Positions 7,864 to 15,598 are shown, counted from the first letter of the stretch. The stretch is DNA of 15,876 bases from JBDHDH01 sp039591615 (GCA_039591615.1 JBDHDH010000084.1:1-15876), one strand, 5' to 3'. The notes: generated from the sequence alone by a model not told the origin. A program made the numbers and translations.

Positions 7864-10800
7864 CTACTCTTCGCCGTCTTCGGTCACGCCCAGCATCACT
7901 CGCAGGCCCAGGGCCTGGAGCTCCTTCACCAAGACGTTGAACGACTCCGGAATGCCGGGATCGGGCAGGTTCTGTCCTTTCACGATCGCCTCGTAGACGC
8001 GGCTGCGTCCGTTCACGTCGTCGGACTTGACCGTGAGCATTTCCTGGAGCGTGTGGGACGACCCGTACGCCTCCAACGCCCACACCTCCATTTCACCGAA
8101 CCGCTGGCCGCCGAACTGGGCTTTCCCCGCCAGCGGCTGCTGGGTCACGAGGCTGTAGGGTCCGATGGACCGCGCATGGATCTTGTCGTCCACCAGGTGG
8201 GACAACTTCATCATGTAGAGAGCGCCGACGGTGACCTCGGAGGCGAACCACTCCCCCGTGCGACCGTCTCGCAGTCGGCACTTGCCGGCCGGGGTCAGCC
8301 CTGCCCGTTGCATGATCTCCGCGACCGCCCCGTCGACATTGGCTTCGCTCTTGGGACCCAAGATGCCCGCCAAGGCCGGCAGCCCCAAGGTTACCAGCAG
8401 GTCCTCCGTGCTCAGCGCCACCAGCTTCTCGGCATCCCTGAGCCCCGCCTTCAGCGCCGCCTTCTGTTCCTTGGACAGCTCGGCATCGCCCTCGATCTGC
8501 ACCTCATGGAACTCCCGCTGGAGCTCCGCCTCGGCCTTGCCACGACTCGCCAGCTCCTTCGCCGCCGCCTCGAGGTAGTCTCGAATCGCGCGGAAGAGAT
8601 CCCGCGTCGACTGCGTCGCCGCGCGGCTGCCGAGATCGTCAACCGCCACCGAGGCGAGATCCGGCCGGCCCCCATTCTTGGCGGGGAGTCGCCGGAGGTC
8701 ATCCAGTACCATGCGGATCAGGTCTGCAGCGAGCTCGGGCGCCAAGCCGCCGATGTGGAGAGCCTCACCGGCCCATTTGAGTCCCGCGATTCGCAACAGG
8801 AGCCCAATCTCAGCCTCGTTCGCCCCCTGGAAGACAGGCGTTTCCGCCTTGAACCCCAGGATGCGGCCCGCCCATCCGAGGTGGGTCTCGAGGATCTGGC
8901 CCACGTTCATGCGGCTGGGAACGCCGAGAGGGTTGAGGACGATGTCCACCGGTGTGCCGTTTGGCAGGAAGGGCATGTCCTCCTCGGGAACGATCCGTGC
9001 GATGATGCCCTTGTTCCCGTGCCGGCCAGCCATCTTGTCACCCACCGCGATCTTGCGCTTCTGAGCTAGGTAGACCTTCACCAGCTGAATCACGCCGGGC
9101 GGCAGCTCGTCGGGCTGCAGGATCTTGTCGATCTGGTCTTCTGCTTTCTCTTCGATGCGGGCCCGCTCCCGGTTCGCGGCGTCGATAGCCGCCCGAAGGG
9201 TCTCGTTGGCCGTCTTGGAGACCACCCGCAGCGTCTTGAGATCGACATCAGCGAAGGTGACTTCCGCCAGGCCGTCCTTGGTGAGCTTCGTTCCCTTGGG
9301 CAAGTACTCCTCGACGCTGCCGTTCTTGAGCATCACCGCGACCTCCTGCCCATGGAGCAGCTCGGTGAGCTCTTCGAAGAGCGCGCTGCTGATCCGAGAC
9401 TTCTCCTCAGTCTCCAGCGACCGAACCTCACCGATCCGCTCACCGCGGTCCTTCTCGACCACCTGGTCTTCGATCCGGGAAAAGATCTTCACGTCGATGA
9501 CCACTCCCTCCATGCCCGGTGGTACTTTGAGGGAGGAGTCCTTCACATCCTTCGCCTTTTCCCCGAAGATCGCCGTGAGCAGCTTCTCTTCGGGGGAGAG
9601 TTCCGTCTCACCCTTGGGTGTGATCTTCCCGACAAGGATGTCACCTGGCTTGACGTGTGCACCGATGCGGATGATGCCCCGCTCGTCGAGGTCCACCAGC
9701 GCTTCCTCGGACACGTTGGGGATCTCGCGGGTGATTTCCTCCTGTCCACGCTTGGTGTCTCGGACGTGCAGCTCGAGCTCCTGGATGTGTATCGAGCTAT
9801 ACACGTCATCCTTCACCAGGCGCTCGGAGATGACGATGGCGTCCTCGAAGTTGTGCCCGTACCACGGCATGAAGGCGACGGTTACGTTGGCACCGAGGGC
9901 CAGGTCGCCCTTGTCCGTCCCTGCGCCATCGGCGATGATCTCTCCCGCCTTCACGCGCTGGCCCACAGCGACGAGAGGTCGCTGGTTGATGGCGGTATCC
10001 TGGTTGGTTCGCCAGAACTTCTTCAGGCGACGGCGGTCGTGCTGCATCAGCCGCGCGAGGGGCGTGTCACCGTTTGCACCACCCCGTTTCTCGCGACCGG
10101 TGTCGATGACGATCTCATCGGCGGTCACTTTACTCACGATCCCGTCGCGCCGGGCAATGACCACCGCGCCGGAGTCCCGCGCCACCTGCTCTTCCAGACC
10201 GGTACCGACGAGGGGCGCGTCTGGGAACAGCAGTGGCACGGCCTGACGCTGCATGTTGCTGCCCATGAGCGCGCGGTTCGCGTCGTCATGCTCGAGGAAG
10301 GGAATCAACGCGGCGGCTACCGAGACAAGCTGTTCCGGAGCAACGTCCATGAAGTCGATGCGCGACGGCGTCAGCATCGGATAGTCATCGCGCTTTCGAC
10401 ACAGGGCCGTCTCGTTCACAAACCGTCCATTCTCATCCAACGGGGCGTTGGCCTGGGCCACCGCGTACTCCTCCTCCTCAGAGGCTGAGAGCCAGCGGAT
10501 CTCGTGCGTTGTCACTCCGTCCTTCACCACCCGATAGGGCGTCTCAATGAAGCCCAAGGCGTTGACGCGTGCGTAGGTCGAGAGGCTGGTGATCAGACCG
10601 ATGTTCGGCCCTTCCGGCGTCTCGATGGGACACATCCGCCCGTACTGCGAGTAGTGAACGTCCCGGACCTCGAACCCCGCTCGCTCACGGGTGAGGCCAC
10701 CGGGGCCCAACGCGCTGAGACGGCGTTTGTGGGTGAGCTCCGCCAGTGGATTGGTTTGATCCATGAATTGCGACAGCTGCGACGAGCCAAAAAACGCCTG

Positions 10801-12357
10801 GATCACCGCGCTGACGGTCCGGGCATTCACCAGATCGTCGAGAGTGATCTTCTCCGGATCGTTGTTGATGCTCATCCGTTCTTTGATGAGCCGAGCCATG
10901 CGCGAAAGCCCCACCGAGAACTGGTTCGCGATGAGCTCGCCCACCGTGCGGACTCGCCGGTTGCCCAGGTGGTCGATGTCGTCTGTGTACCCGCGACCCT
11001 CGGACAACTCCAGGAGGTAGCGAATGATGGCGACGAAATCCTCCCGCGTGAGGACCGTGTGGTCCTGCGGGATGTTGACCTTGAGTCGCTGGTTGATCTT
11101 GTAGCGACCAACCCGACCGAGATCGTAGCGCTTCGGGTTGAAGAAGAGACGTTCGAGCGCAGCCCGGGCCGTCTCGAGATTCGGGGCTTCCCCCGGTCGC
11201 AGCAGCGAGTAGATCTGCTCGAGGGCCTCGGCCTCGGACGCCGTCGGGTCCTTGGCGATGGTGTTCTTGACGATCGGCGATTCGCCGCGGGCCGACGTCA
11301 TCAGCACGTCGACCTTGATGATCCCGGCTTTCAGCAGCTTCTTGCGCAGGTTCTCGCTCAGCTCCCGACCCGCGTCCGCGAGGACCTCACCCGTCTCGGG
11401 ATCTGGCACGTCGAAGGCCAATACCTGTTCTTCCGGGCGCTCTCGGATGGTGGTTGGGCGCTCCTCGTCCCGCAGGTCAATAGTGGTGTAGCGCGCGAAG
11501 ACGCGGACGGACTTGATCCCACTCTTCCGGAAACCGCTCAGGCGCTCCGGCGAAAGCTCGTCGCCTTCTCGGGCCAGCGGCTCACCCTCACGATCCTCGG
11601 GATTCGGAACCGCTTCGGTCAGCAGGGCGCCAAGCACTTCGCGACGCTCGGTGCGCTCATCGAGCTTCTGCCTGAGGTCCAGATCCTTGGTGGCGTAGAA
11701 GAGCCGGAGGATATCCGGGTTTGTCCCATAGCCCAACGCCCGCAACAATGCGGTGGCTGGGAACTTCTTCTTCTTGTCGATGTGGACGTACACCACGTCG
11801 TGGATATCCAGTGTGAATTCCACCCACGAGCCCCGGAAGGGGATGATCCGGGCGCTGTACAGTCGCTGCCCGTTGGGGTGAATCGTCTCCTCGAAGACGA
11901 CGCCGGGGGATCGGTGCAGCTGGGAGACCACGACTCGCTCCGCACCGTTGATCACGAACGTGCCGAGAGGCGTGAGAATCGGGAGCTCGCCAAGATAGAC
12001 TTCCTTCTCGATGATATTCTTGGGTCGCGTGACTCCGCTCTCGAGTGTTTCGTTCACGACCAGTCGCAGCGTCGCCTTGAGGGACGCCGAGAAGGTCATG
12101 TCGCGCTCGATGCACTCCTCGACCGTGTACTTCGGCTCGCCAAGAGAGAACTTCACGAACTCCAGGGAGTAGTTCCCGTTCACGTCGGAGATGGGGAACA
12201 CCTCCTGGAAGACTCGCTCGAGGGACACGTCGGCCCGTTCCCCCTCGTCCTCCCGCCTGAGGAGGGACTGGAAGGACTCGGTCTGGATGTCGAGGAGATG
12301 GGGCATCGGCATGCCCTTCTCCAACTTGCCAAATGAAATTACGCTTGTCTCACTCAT
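7864..12357 (-). CDS. rpoB: DNA-directed RNA polymerase subunit beta
   Basis: The second-largest core subunit completes the catalytic cleft and holds the rifampicin pocket. At 1497 residues it is about 150 longer than E. coli beta (1342). The rifampicin cluster SQFMDQTNPLAELTHKRRLS includes D533, H543 and S548, matching E. coli D516, H526 and S531, so no resistance change is visible there. Active-site lysines in GDKMAGRHGNKG are K1108 and K1116. An SI1-type insertion is present at about 235-360. The C-terminal part has the conserved HLVDDK and FGGQRFGEMEVWALEA runs. The extra length is one insertion at about 1194-1351, listed separately. AGGA lies 6 nt before the ATG. A 174-nt gap with a hairpin separates it from rplL, and rpoC follows 10 nt later. 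Confidence 0.99.
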   Translation of the reverse strand: MSETSVISFGKLEKGMPMPHLLDIQTESFQSLLRREDEGERADVSLERVFQEVFPISDVNGNYSLEFVKFSLGEPKYTVEECIERDMTFSASLKATLRLVVNETLESGVTRPKNIIEKEVYLGELPILTPLGTFVINGAERVVVSQLHRSPGVVFEETIHPNGQRLYSARIIPFRGSWVEFTLDIHDVVYVHIDKKKKFPATALLRALGYGTNPDILRLFYATKDLDLRQKLDERTERREVLGALLTEAVPNPEDREGEPLAREGDELSPERLSGFRKSGIKSVRVFARYTTIDLRDEERPTTIRERPEEQVLAFDVPDPETGEVLADAGRELSENLRKKLLKAGIIKVDVLMTSARGESPIVKNTIAKDPTASEAEALEQIYSLLRPGEAPNLETARAALERLFFNPKRYDLGRVGRYKINQRLKVNIPQDHTVLTREDFVAIIRYLLELSEGRGYTDDIDHLGNRRVRTVGELIANQFSVGLSRMARLIKERMSINNDPEKITLDDLVNARTVSAVIQAFFGSSQLSQFMDQTNPLAELTHKRRLSALGPGGLTRERAGFEVRDVHYSQYGRMCPIETPEGPNIGLITSLSTYARVNALGFIETPYRVVKDGVTTHEIRWLSASEEEEYAVAQANAPLDENGRFVNETALCRKRDDYPMLTPSRIDFMDVAPEQLVSVAAALIPFLEHDDANRALMGSNMQRQAVPLLFPDAPLVGTGLEEQVARDSGAVVIARRDGIVSKVTADEIVIDTGREKRGGANGDTPLARLMQHDRRRLKKFWRTNQDTAINQRPLVAVGQRVKAGEIIADGAGTDKGDLALGANVTVAFMPWYGHNFEDAIVISERLVKDDVYSSIHIQELELHVRDTKRGQEEITREIPNVSEEALVDLDERGIIRIGAHVKPGDILVGKITPKGETELSPEEKLLTAIFGEKAKDVKDSSLKVPPGMEGVVIDVKIFSRIEDQVVEKDRGERIGEVRSLETEEKSRISSALFEELTELLHGQEVAVMLKNGSVEEYLPKGTKLTKDGLAEVTFADVDLKTLRVVSKTANETLRAAIDAANRERARIEEKAEDQIDKILQPDELPPGVIQLVKVYLAQKRKIAVGDKMAGRHGNKGIIARIVPEEDMPFLPNGTPVDIVLNPLGVPSRMNVGQILETHLGWAGRILGFKAETPVFQGANEAEIGLLLRIAGLKWAGEALHIGGLAPELAADLIRMVLDDLRRLPAKNGGRPDLASVAVDDLGSRAATQSTRDLFRAIRDYLEAAAKELASRGKAEAELQREFHEVQIEGDAELSKEQKAALKAGLRDAEKLVALSTEDLLVTLGLPALAGILGPKSEANVDGAVAEIMQRAGLTPAGKCRLRDGRTGEWFASEVTVGALYMMKLSHLVDDKIHARSIGPYSLVTQQPLAGKAQFGGQRFGEMEVWALEAYGSSHTLQEMLTVKSDDVNGRSRVYEAIVKGQNLPDPGIPESFNVLVKELQALGLRVMLGVTEDGEE
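8305..8778 (-). other. ~158-residue insertion in the C-terminal part of RpoB
   Basis: In E. coli beta the segment EAEIKELLKL-GDL runs straight into PTSGQIRLYDGRTGE. Here EAEIGLLLRIAGL (ending at residue 1193) is followed by about 158 extra residues before AGLTPAGKCRLRDGRTGE resumes at 1352. The insertion is rich in Ala, Leu, Glu and Arg, looks helical, and contains no catalytic motif I recognise. Its end resembles the segment before it: WAGRILGFKAE at 1162-1172 versus LAGILGPKSEA at 1329-1339, then EAEIGLLLRIAGLKWAG versus VAEIMQRAGLTPAG. The reading frame and codon use match the rest of rpoB. Confidence 0.8.
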
Positions 12358-12491
12358 CGCCTATCCTCGCGCAGCACAAAGAGCCCCGGTCGTCGTGGCT
12401 GAAAACCCTTCCGAGCCAACGGCGGGGCAAGCTTGTAAACAGCAGGGTTCGATCAGTCAGTCCGTGCATACCGTCTCAGCCGAAGAAGACT

Positions 12492-12529
12492 CGGGTATCC
12501 CACCCACCCGTCTTGGGTGGGCGGACCCG
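12492..12529 (-). promoter_or_regulatory. Long hairpin between rplL and rpoB (probable attenuator or processing site)
   Basis: On the minus strand, CCCACCC and GGGTGGG pair around a 5-nt loop (12503-12521). One G-U and two G-C pairs extend this to 10 bp (12500-12524). After a 3-nt bulge, five more pairs (CGGGT / ACCCG) reach 12492 and 12529. The outer pair lies 2 nt past the rplL stop. No U tract follows, so it is not a classic terminator. E. coli has a partial attenuator and an RNase III site in the same rplL-rpoB gap, which is why I suggest a similar role. The structure is clear; the function is inferred. I see no convincing promoter in the rest of the gap (12358-12491). Confidence 0.65.
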
Positions 12530-12531
12530 GC

Positions 12532-12921
12532 TTACTTCAGCTCGACGGTCGCGCCCTGCTCTTCCAACTTCGTCTTGATGGTTTCCGCCTCTTCCTTTGA
12601 GATCGCTTCCTTCAACGTCCCGGGTGTCGAATCCACCAGGTCCTTGGCCTCCTTGAGGCCCAGCGACGTCACCTCGCGGACGACCTTGATGACCTGGATC
12701 TTCTTCGAACCAATGTCTTTGAGAACGACCGTATACTCCGACTTCTCCTCTTCCGCGCCGACGGGAGCGCCACCTGCAGCCGGCGCCGCGGCCACCGGGG
12801 CGGCGGCGATCGTGACGTTGAACTTCTCCTTGAACGCCTCTATCAGATCCGCCAGCTCGGTGACCGACATATTGCCGATCGCTTCGAGGATCTCGTCTTT
12901 GCTCTGGGTCTTGGTTGCCAT
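12532..12921 (-). CDS. rplL: 50S ribosomal protein L7/L12
   Basis: L7/L12 forms the mobile multi-copy stalk that recruits and stimulates the translation GTPases, including the EF-G and EF-Tu encoded nearby. The 129-residue product shows the family plan: an N-terminal dimerisation domain (about 1-36, with ELADLIEAFKEKFNV), an Ala/Pro/Gly-rich hinge (about 38-56), and the C-terminal domain with KIQVIKVVREVTSLGLKEAK and a final GATVELK. It follows rplJ after 27 nt, with only a weak GAGA ribosome binding site, modest for a protein needed in excess over L10. A strong hairpin follows the stop codon, which would suit lower downstream expression of rpoBC. Confidence 0.98.
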   Translation of the reverse strand: MATKTQSKDEILEAIGNMSVTELADLIEAFKEKFNVTIAAAPVAAAPAAGGAPVGAEEEKSEYTVVLKDIGSKKIQVIKVVREVTSLGLKEAKDLVDSTPGTLKEAISKEEAETIKTKLEEQGATVELK

Positions 12922-12948
12922 CGTCTATCTCGCTTTCGCCACCAGAAG

Positions 12949-13470
12949 TTACGTATTTGCACGTTGCGCCTGAAGCGCCTCGAGCGCACCGACCACCTGG
13001 GAGAGCATGCTGTTGAGGGCTCCCACGAAACCCTGCAGCGGGGCCTGGAACACCGCGCCGAGTTGTCCGAGCAGCTCCTCTCTTGGCGGGAGCGACGCGA
13101 GCCGCACGATCTCCTCGGGCGTTACCCGTTGACCGTCGATCAATCCCGCTTTGATCTCGAGCTTCTCGTGCTCCTTGCGAAACTCGGTGATCACTTTCGC
13201 TGCCGTCAGGTGATCCGCTCCGGCCAACACGACGCCCGTGGGACCGCACAGGAGCTCTTCGAGGTCCCCGACGGACACTGCGGAGAAGGCTCGCAGCGCG
13301 AGGGTGTTCTTCACCACAACGTACTCCCCGCCCGCTTCCCGCAGCCGACGGCGCAGCTCGGTCATCGGCTTCACCGCGATCCCGGTGAAGTCGGTCAGAT
13401 ACAGATTCGGCGACTCCGCCAATCGCTGTGCCAGCATTGCGACGACCTCGGATTTCTTCGTCTTGTTCAT
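12949..13470 (-). CDS. rplJ: 50S ribosomal protein L10
   Basis: L10 anchors the L7/L12 dimers to 23S rRNA at the stalk base. The 173-residue product has the conserved N-terminal region with YLTDFTGIAVKPMTELRRRL and YVVVKNTLALRA, and the C-terminal helix that binds L7/L12. The ATG overlaps the rplA stop by 4 nt (ATGA), and GGAG lies 5 nt upstream within rplA, so the two are likely translationally coupled. In E. coli a long leader between rplA and rplJ binds the L10-L7/L12 complex to repress translation. There is no room for such a leader here. Confidence 0.98.
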   Translation of the reverse strand: MNKTKKSEVVAMLAQRLAESPNLYLTDFTGIAVKPMTELRRRLREAGGEYVVVKNTLALRAFSAVSVGDLEELLCGPTGVVLAGADHLTAAKVITEFRKEHEKLEIKAGLIDGQRVTPEEIVRLASLPPREELLGQLGAVFQAPLQGFVGALNSMLSQVVGALEALQAQRANT

Positions 13471-14153
13471 CGGAACTCCGCCGAATCGAGGCGAACGCCG
13501 GGGCCCATCGTGCTCGAGACAGTGACCGAACGCACGTAGGTCCCCTTCGCTGCGGCCGGCTTGGCGCGAACCACGGCCTCCATGAACGCCAAGAGGTTTT
13601 CGGCTAGCTCGCCAGACTTGAACGAGACCTTGCCGACGGGGGCGTGCACGTTACCCGTCTTGTCGACGCGGAACTCGATCTTCCCCGCCTTGACCTCCGT
13701 GACGGCTCGGCTCACATCCTTCGTCACCGTCCCCGATTTGGGGTTGGGCATGAGCCCCCGCGGGCCGAGAATCCGACCCAGCGGGCCCACTTGACCCATC
13801 ATGTCGGGCGTGGCGATCACCACGTCGCAGTCGAGCCAGCCACTCTTGATCTTCTCGATGTACTCTGGGCCGACCAGATCTGCCCCCGCGGCCTCGGCTT
13901 CCTTGGCTTTGTCACCCTGGGCGATTACGAGGACACGGATCGTCTTGCCGGTGCCGTGGGGCAGAACGACCGTACCCCGGACAATCTGGTCGGCGTGTCG
14001 GGGGTCCACGCCCAGGTTGACCGCCACCTCGACCGTCTCATCGAACTTGGCGAAGGCGGCTTCTTTCACAGCCTCGAGAGCCTCTCCCGGCTGGTAGAGT
14101 CGGCCACGCTCGATCGTCGCCACAGCCGATTGGAGCTTCTTTCCCACCCCCAT
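13467..14153 (-). CDS. rplA: 50S ribosomal protein L1
   Basis: L1 forms the mobile L1 stalk that guides deacylated tRNA out of the E site; in many bacteria it also represses its own operon by binding the mRNA leader. The 228-residue product matches the family length. Conserved segments are GTVVLPHGTGKT in the first half, GPLGRILGPRGLMPNPKSGT in the middle and STMGPGVRLD near the end. The start codon shares one base with the rplK stop (TGATG), with GAGG 10 nt upstream. The leader before rplK contains a structure resembling the rRNA site that L1 binds, which would make L1 the likely regulator of rplK-rplA. Confidence 0.98.
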   Translation of the reverse strand: MGVGKKLQSAVATIERGRLYQPGEALEAVKEAAFAKFDETVEVAVNLGVDPRHADQIVRGTVVLPHGTGKTIRVLVIAQGDKAKEAEAAGADLVGPEYIEKIKSGWLDCDVVIATPDMMGQVGPLGRILGPRGLMPNPKSGTVTKDVSRAVTEVKAGKIEFRVDKTGNVHAPVGKVSFKSGELAENLLAFMEAVVRAKPAAAKGTYVRSVTVSSTMGPGVRLDSAEFR

Positions 14154-14587
14154 CAGTCCACTACCTCGAGACCCATGGAGCGGGCGGTCCCGGCAATGAT
14201 CTTCATCGCCGCATCGACATCGCCCGCATTGAGGTCCACCATCTTGGTCTCCGCGATCTTCCGAAGTTGGTCCCTGGTGACGTTCCCCACCTTCTCGCGG
14301 TTGGGCATCGGAGAGCCCTTCTCCAGACCGGCTTCCTTCTTGAGGAGCACCGCAGCCGGCGGAGTCTTCGTGATGAACGTGAAGCTGCGATCCTGGTAGA
14401 TGGAGATCTCCACCGGGATGATCATCCCAGGTTGGCTCTGGGTCCGGGCGTTGAACTGCTTGCAGAAGTCCATGATGTTCACGCCGTGGGGACCCAGCGC
14501 GGTGCCGACGGGCGGCGCTGGTGTCGCCTGCCCCGCCGGTACCTGCAACTTCACGAATGCGGCAACCTTCTTTTTCCGTACAGCCAT
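14153..14587 (-). CDS. rplK: 50S ribosomal protein L11
   Basis: L11 binds the GTPase-associated centre of 23S rRNA together with L10 and is the target region of thiostrepton. The 144-residue product has the N-terminal domain with VGTALGPHGVNIMDFCKQFN, including the conserved proline-rich stretch, and the C-terminal RNA-binding domain ending in GTARSMGLEVVD. Start: ATG at 14587 with GAGG 6 nt upstream. It overlaps rplA by a single base. It lies 172 nt after nusG, and that gap contains the candidate L1-binding leader. Confidence 0.98.
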   Translation of the reverse strand: MAVRKKKVAAFVKLQVPAGQATPAPPVGTALGPHGVNIMDFCKQFNARTQSQPGMIIPVEISIYQDRSFTFITKTPPAAVLLKKEAGLEKGSPMPNREKVGNVTRDQLRKIAETKMVDLNAGDVDAAMKIIAGTARSMGLEVVD

Positions 14588-14630
14588 GTCACCCCTCTAT
14601 CGCGCGTCCAACGCTCCCACGTGACGCCGT

Positions 14631-14686
14631 GGTGGGCGGTTCATTTCCCCATCGACCCCGCGGGCAGCACCCGCCGTCTCCCCACC
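14631..14686 (-). promoter_or_regulatory. Possible L1-binding leader element upstream of rplK
   Basis: On the minus strand the outer stem is GGTGGG (14681-14686) with CCCACC (14631-14636). Inside it are GAG on the 5' side, a GCGGG / CCCGC hairpin (14660-14674), and GGGGAAAT (14643-14650) on the 3' side. The L1 stalk of 23S rRNA, as I recall it for Thermus, has GGUGGGAG on one strand and GGUGAAAUACCACC on the other, so both sides look alike. L1 is known to repress its operon by binding a leader that mimics rRNA. A competing hairpin (CCACG / CGTGG, 14617-14632) would break the outer stem. The assignment is an inference from resemblance. Confidence 0.38.
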
Positions 14687-14759
14687 GACCTACCATGCTG
14701 CCGCACGACTGGCGGCGCCCCAACGTCGCTCCTGCCTTCCGTCCCTGTGCGCCCCTCGC

Positions 14760-15302
14760 TCAATGTGCTCGGAGCTGCAAGTAGTCCAACTCCACCGTCG
14801 TGGGTCGTCCGAAGAGGCTCACACTCACCCTGACCTTGCCCTTGTCCGGCAAGACCTCCTCGACCGTTCCGCTGAACTCCGAGAAAGGCCCCTCAGTAAT
14901 CTCAACAACCTGACCCGGCATGAAGGGGATTTCCTCCCTGGCTCCCTCCTCCTCCACTTCGACCTCGACGCCCAAGAGCCGGTTGACCTCTTCCTGTCGC
15001 AGTGGCTGCGGCGTCCAACCCTGCCCGACGAACTTGATGACGCCCTGCACACTGTTGATCAGGTGGGTCGTCTCTTGATTGAGTACCATCTCAACCAGCA
15101 CGTACCCCGGGAATACCTTCCGCTCGACGGTGACCTTCTTCCCGTTTTTGATCTCCACTACCTGCTGCGTCGGAACCAGCGCCTGCCGAATGAGTTTCTC
15201 CTGATCCGGGCGGGGGTCCTTTTCGATGAGGCGCACAATCAACAACCGCACCTTGTTCTCGTGTCCGGCGGTCGTCTGAATCGCATACCATCGATGTTCC
15301 AT
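14760..15302 (-). CDS. nusG: Transcription elongation and termination factor NusG
   Basis: NusG binds the polymerase clamp to promote processive elongation; its C-terminal KOW domain contacts Rho or ribosomal protein S10. The 180-residue product has an NGN domain beginning EHRWYAIQTTAGHENKV, with VFPGYVLVEM in the middle and GVIKFVGQG after it. An acidic linker (VEVEVEEEGAREE, near 118-130) leads to a KOW domain, PFMPGQVVEITEGPFSEFSG, ending VELDYLQL. Start: ATG at 15302 with GGA 6 nt upstream, 11 nt after the secE stop. The frame is open far upstream across secE and rpmG, but the family N-terminus fixes this start. The partner polymerase genes lie downstream in the same cluster. Confidence 0.98.
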   Translation of the reverse strand: MEHRWYAIQTTAGHENKVRLLIVRLIEKDPRPDQEKLIRQALVPTQQVVEIKNGKKVTVERKVFPGYVLVEMVLNQETTHLINSVQGVIKFVGQGWTPQPLRQEEVNRLLGVEVEVEEEGAREEIPFMPGQVVEITEGPFSEFSGTVEEVLPDKGKVRVSVSLFGRPTTVELDYLQLRAH

Positions 15303-15313
15303 CGCCGTTCCGA

Positions 15314-15595
15314 TCACGCGAAGACCCGCCCCAGCAAATCGATCAGCAGTATCGAGAAGAGGAAGTCCATCAAGCCAATGATGATCCCGATGATGATAAC
15401 GATGATGATGATGACCACCGTCGACTTCCGCAGATCTTCCCAGGACGGCCACGCGACCTTCCGCACCTCCGCTCGCACATCCTGCACGAAGATCGCCGAC
15501 CGCTGCGTGAAAGCGAGGACGGGCTCGCGCCAGATCACGAAGGCTCCGGCCACCACCAAGGCCACACCCGCTCCGATGACCAGCGGGAGATCCAC
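15314..15595 (-). CDS. secE: Preprotein translocase subunit SecE
   Basis: SecE is the clamp-like membrane subunit of the SecYEG export channel. The family signature EVRKVAWPSWEDLRKST is present, followed by a C-terminal membrane helix containing an unusual Ile-rich run (VVIIIIVIIIGIII). From the GTG at 15595 the product has 93 residues and also has an N-terminal hydrophobic segment (about 3-21), giving two predicted membrane helices; many bacterial SecE have one, E. coli has three. An internal GTG at 15538 has GGAG 5 nt upstream and would give a 74-residue single-helix form, so the start is not settled. I prefer 15595 because the N-terminal codons look coding and it lies 3 nt after the rpmG stop. 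Confidence 0.92.
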   Translation of the reverse strand: MDLPLVIGAGVALVVAGAFVIWREPVLAFTQRSAIFVQDVRAEVRKVAWPSWEDLRKSTVVIIIIVIIIGIIIGLMDFLFSILLIDLLGRVFA

Positions 15596-15598
15596 GCG

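Noticed and set aside
10504..12336. 610-codon open frame on the plus strand
   Set aside because: It is antisense to the 5' half of rpoB with the same composition bias; long shadow frames are expected opposite genes of this GC content. The plus-strand frames at 6759-7940 and 7801-9069 are rejected for the same reason.
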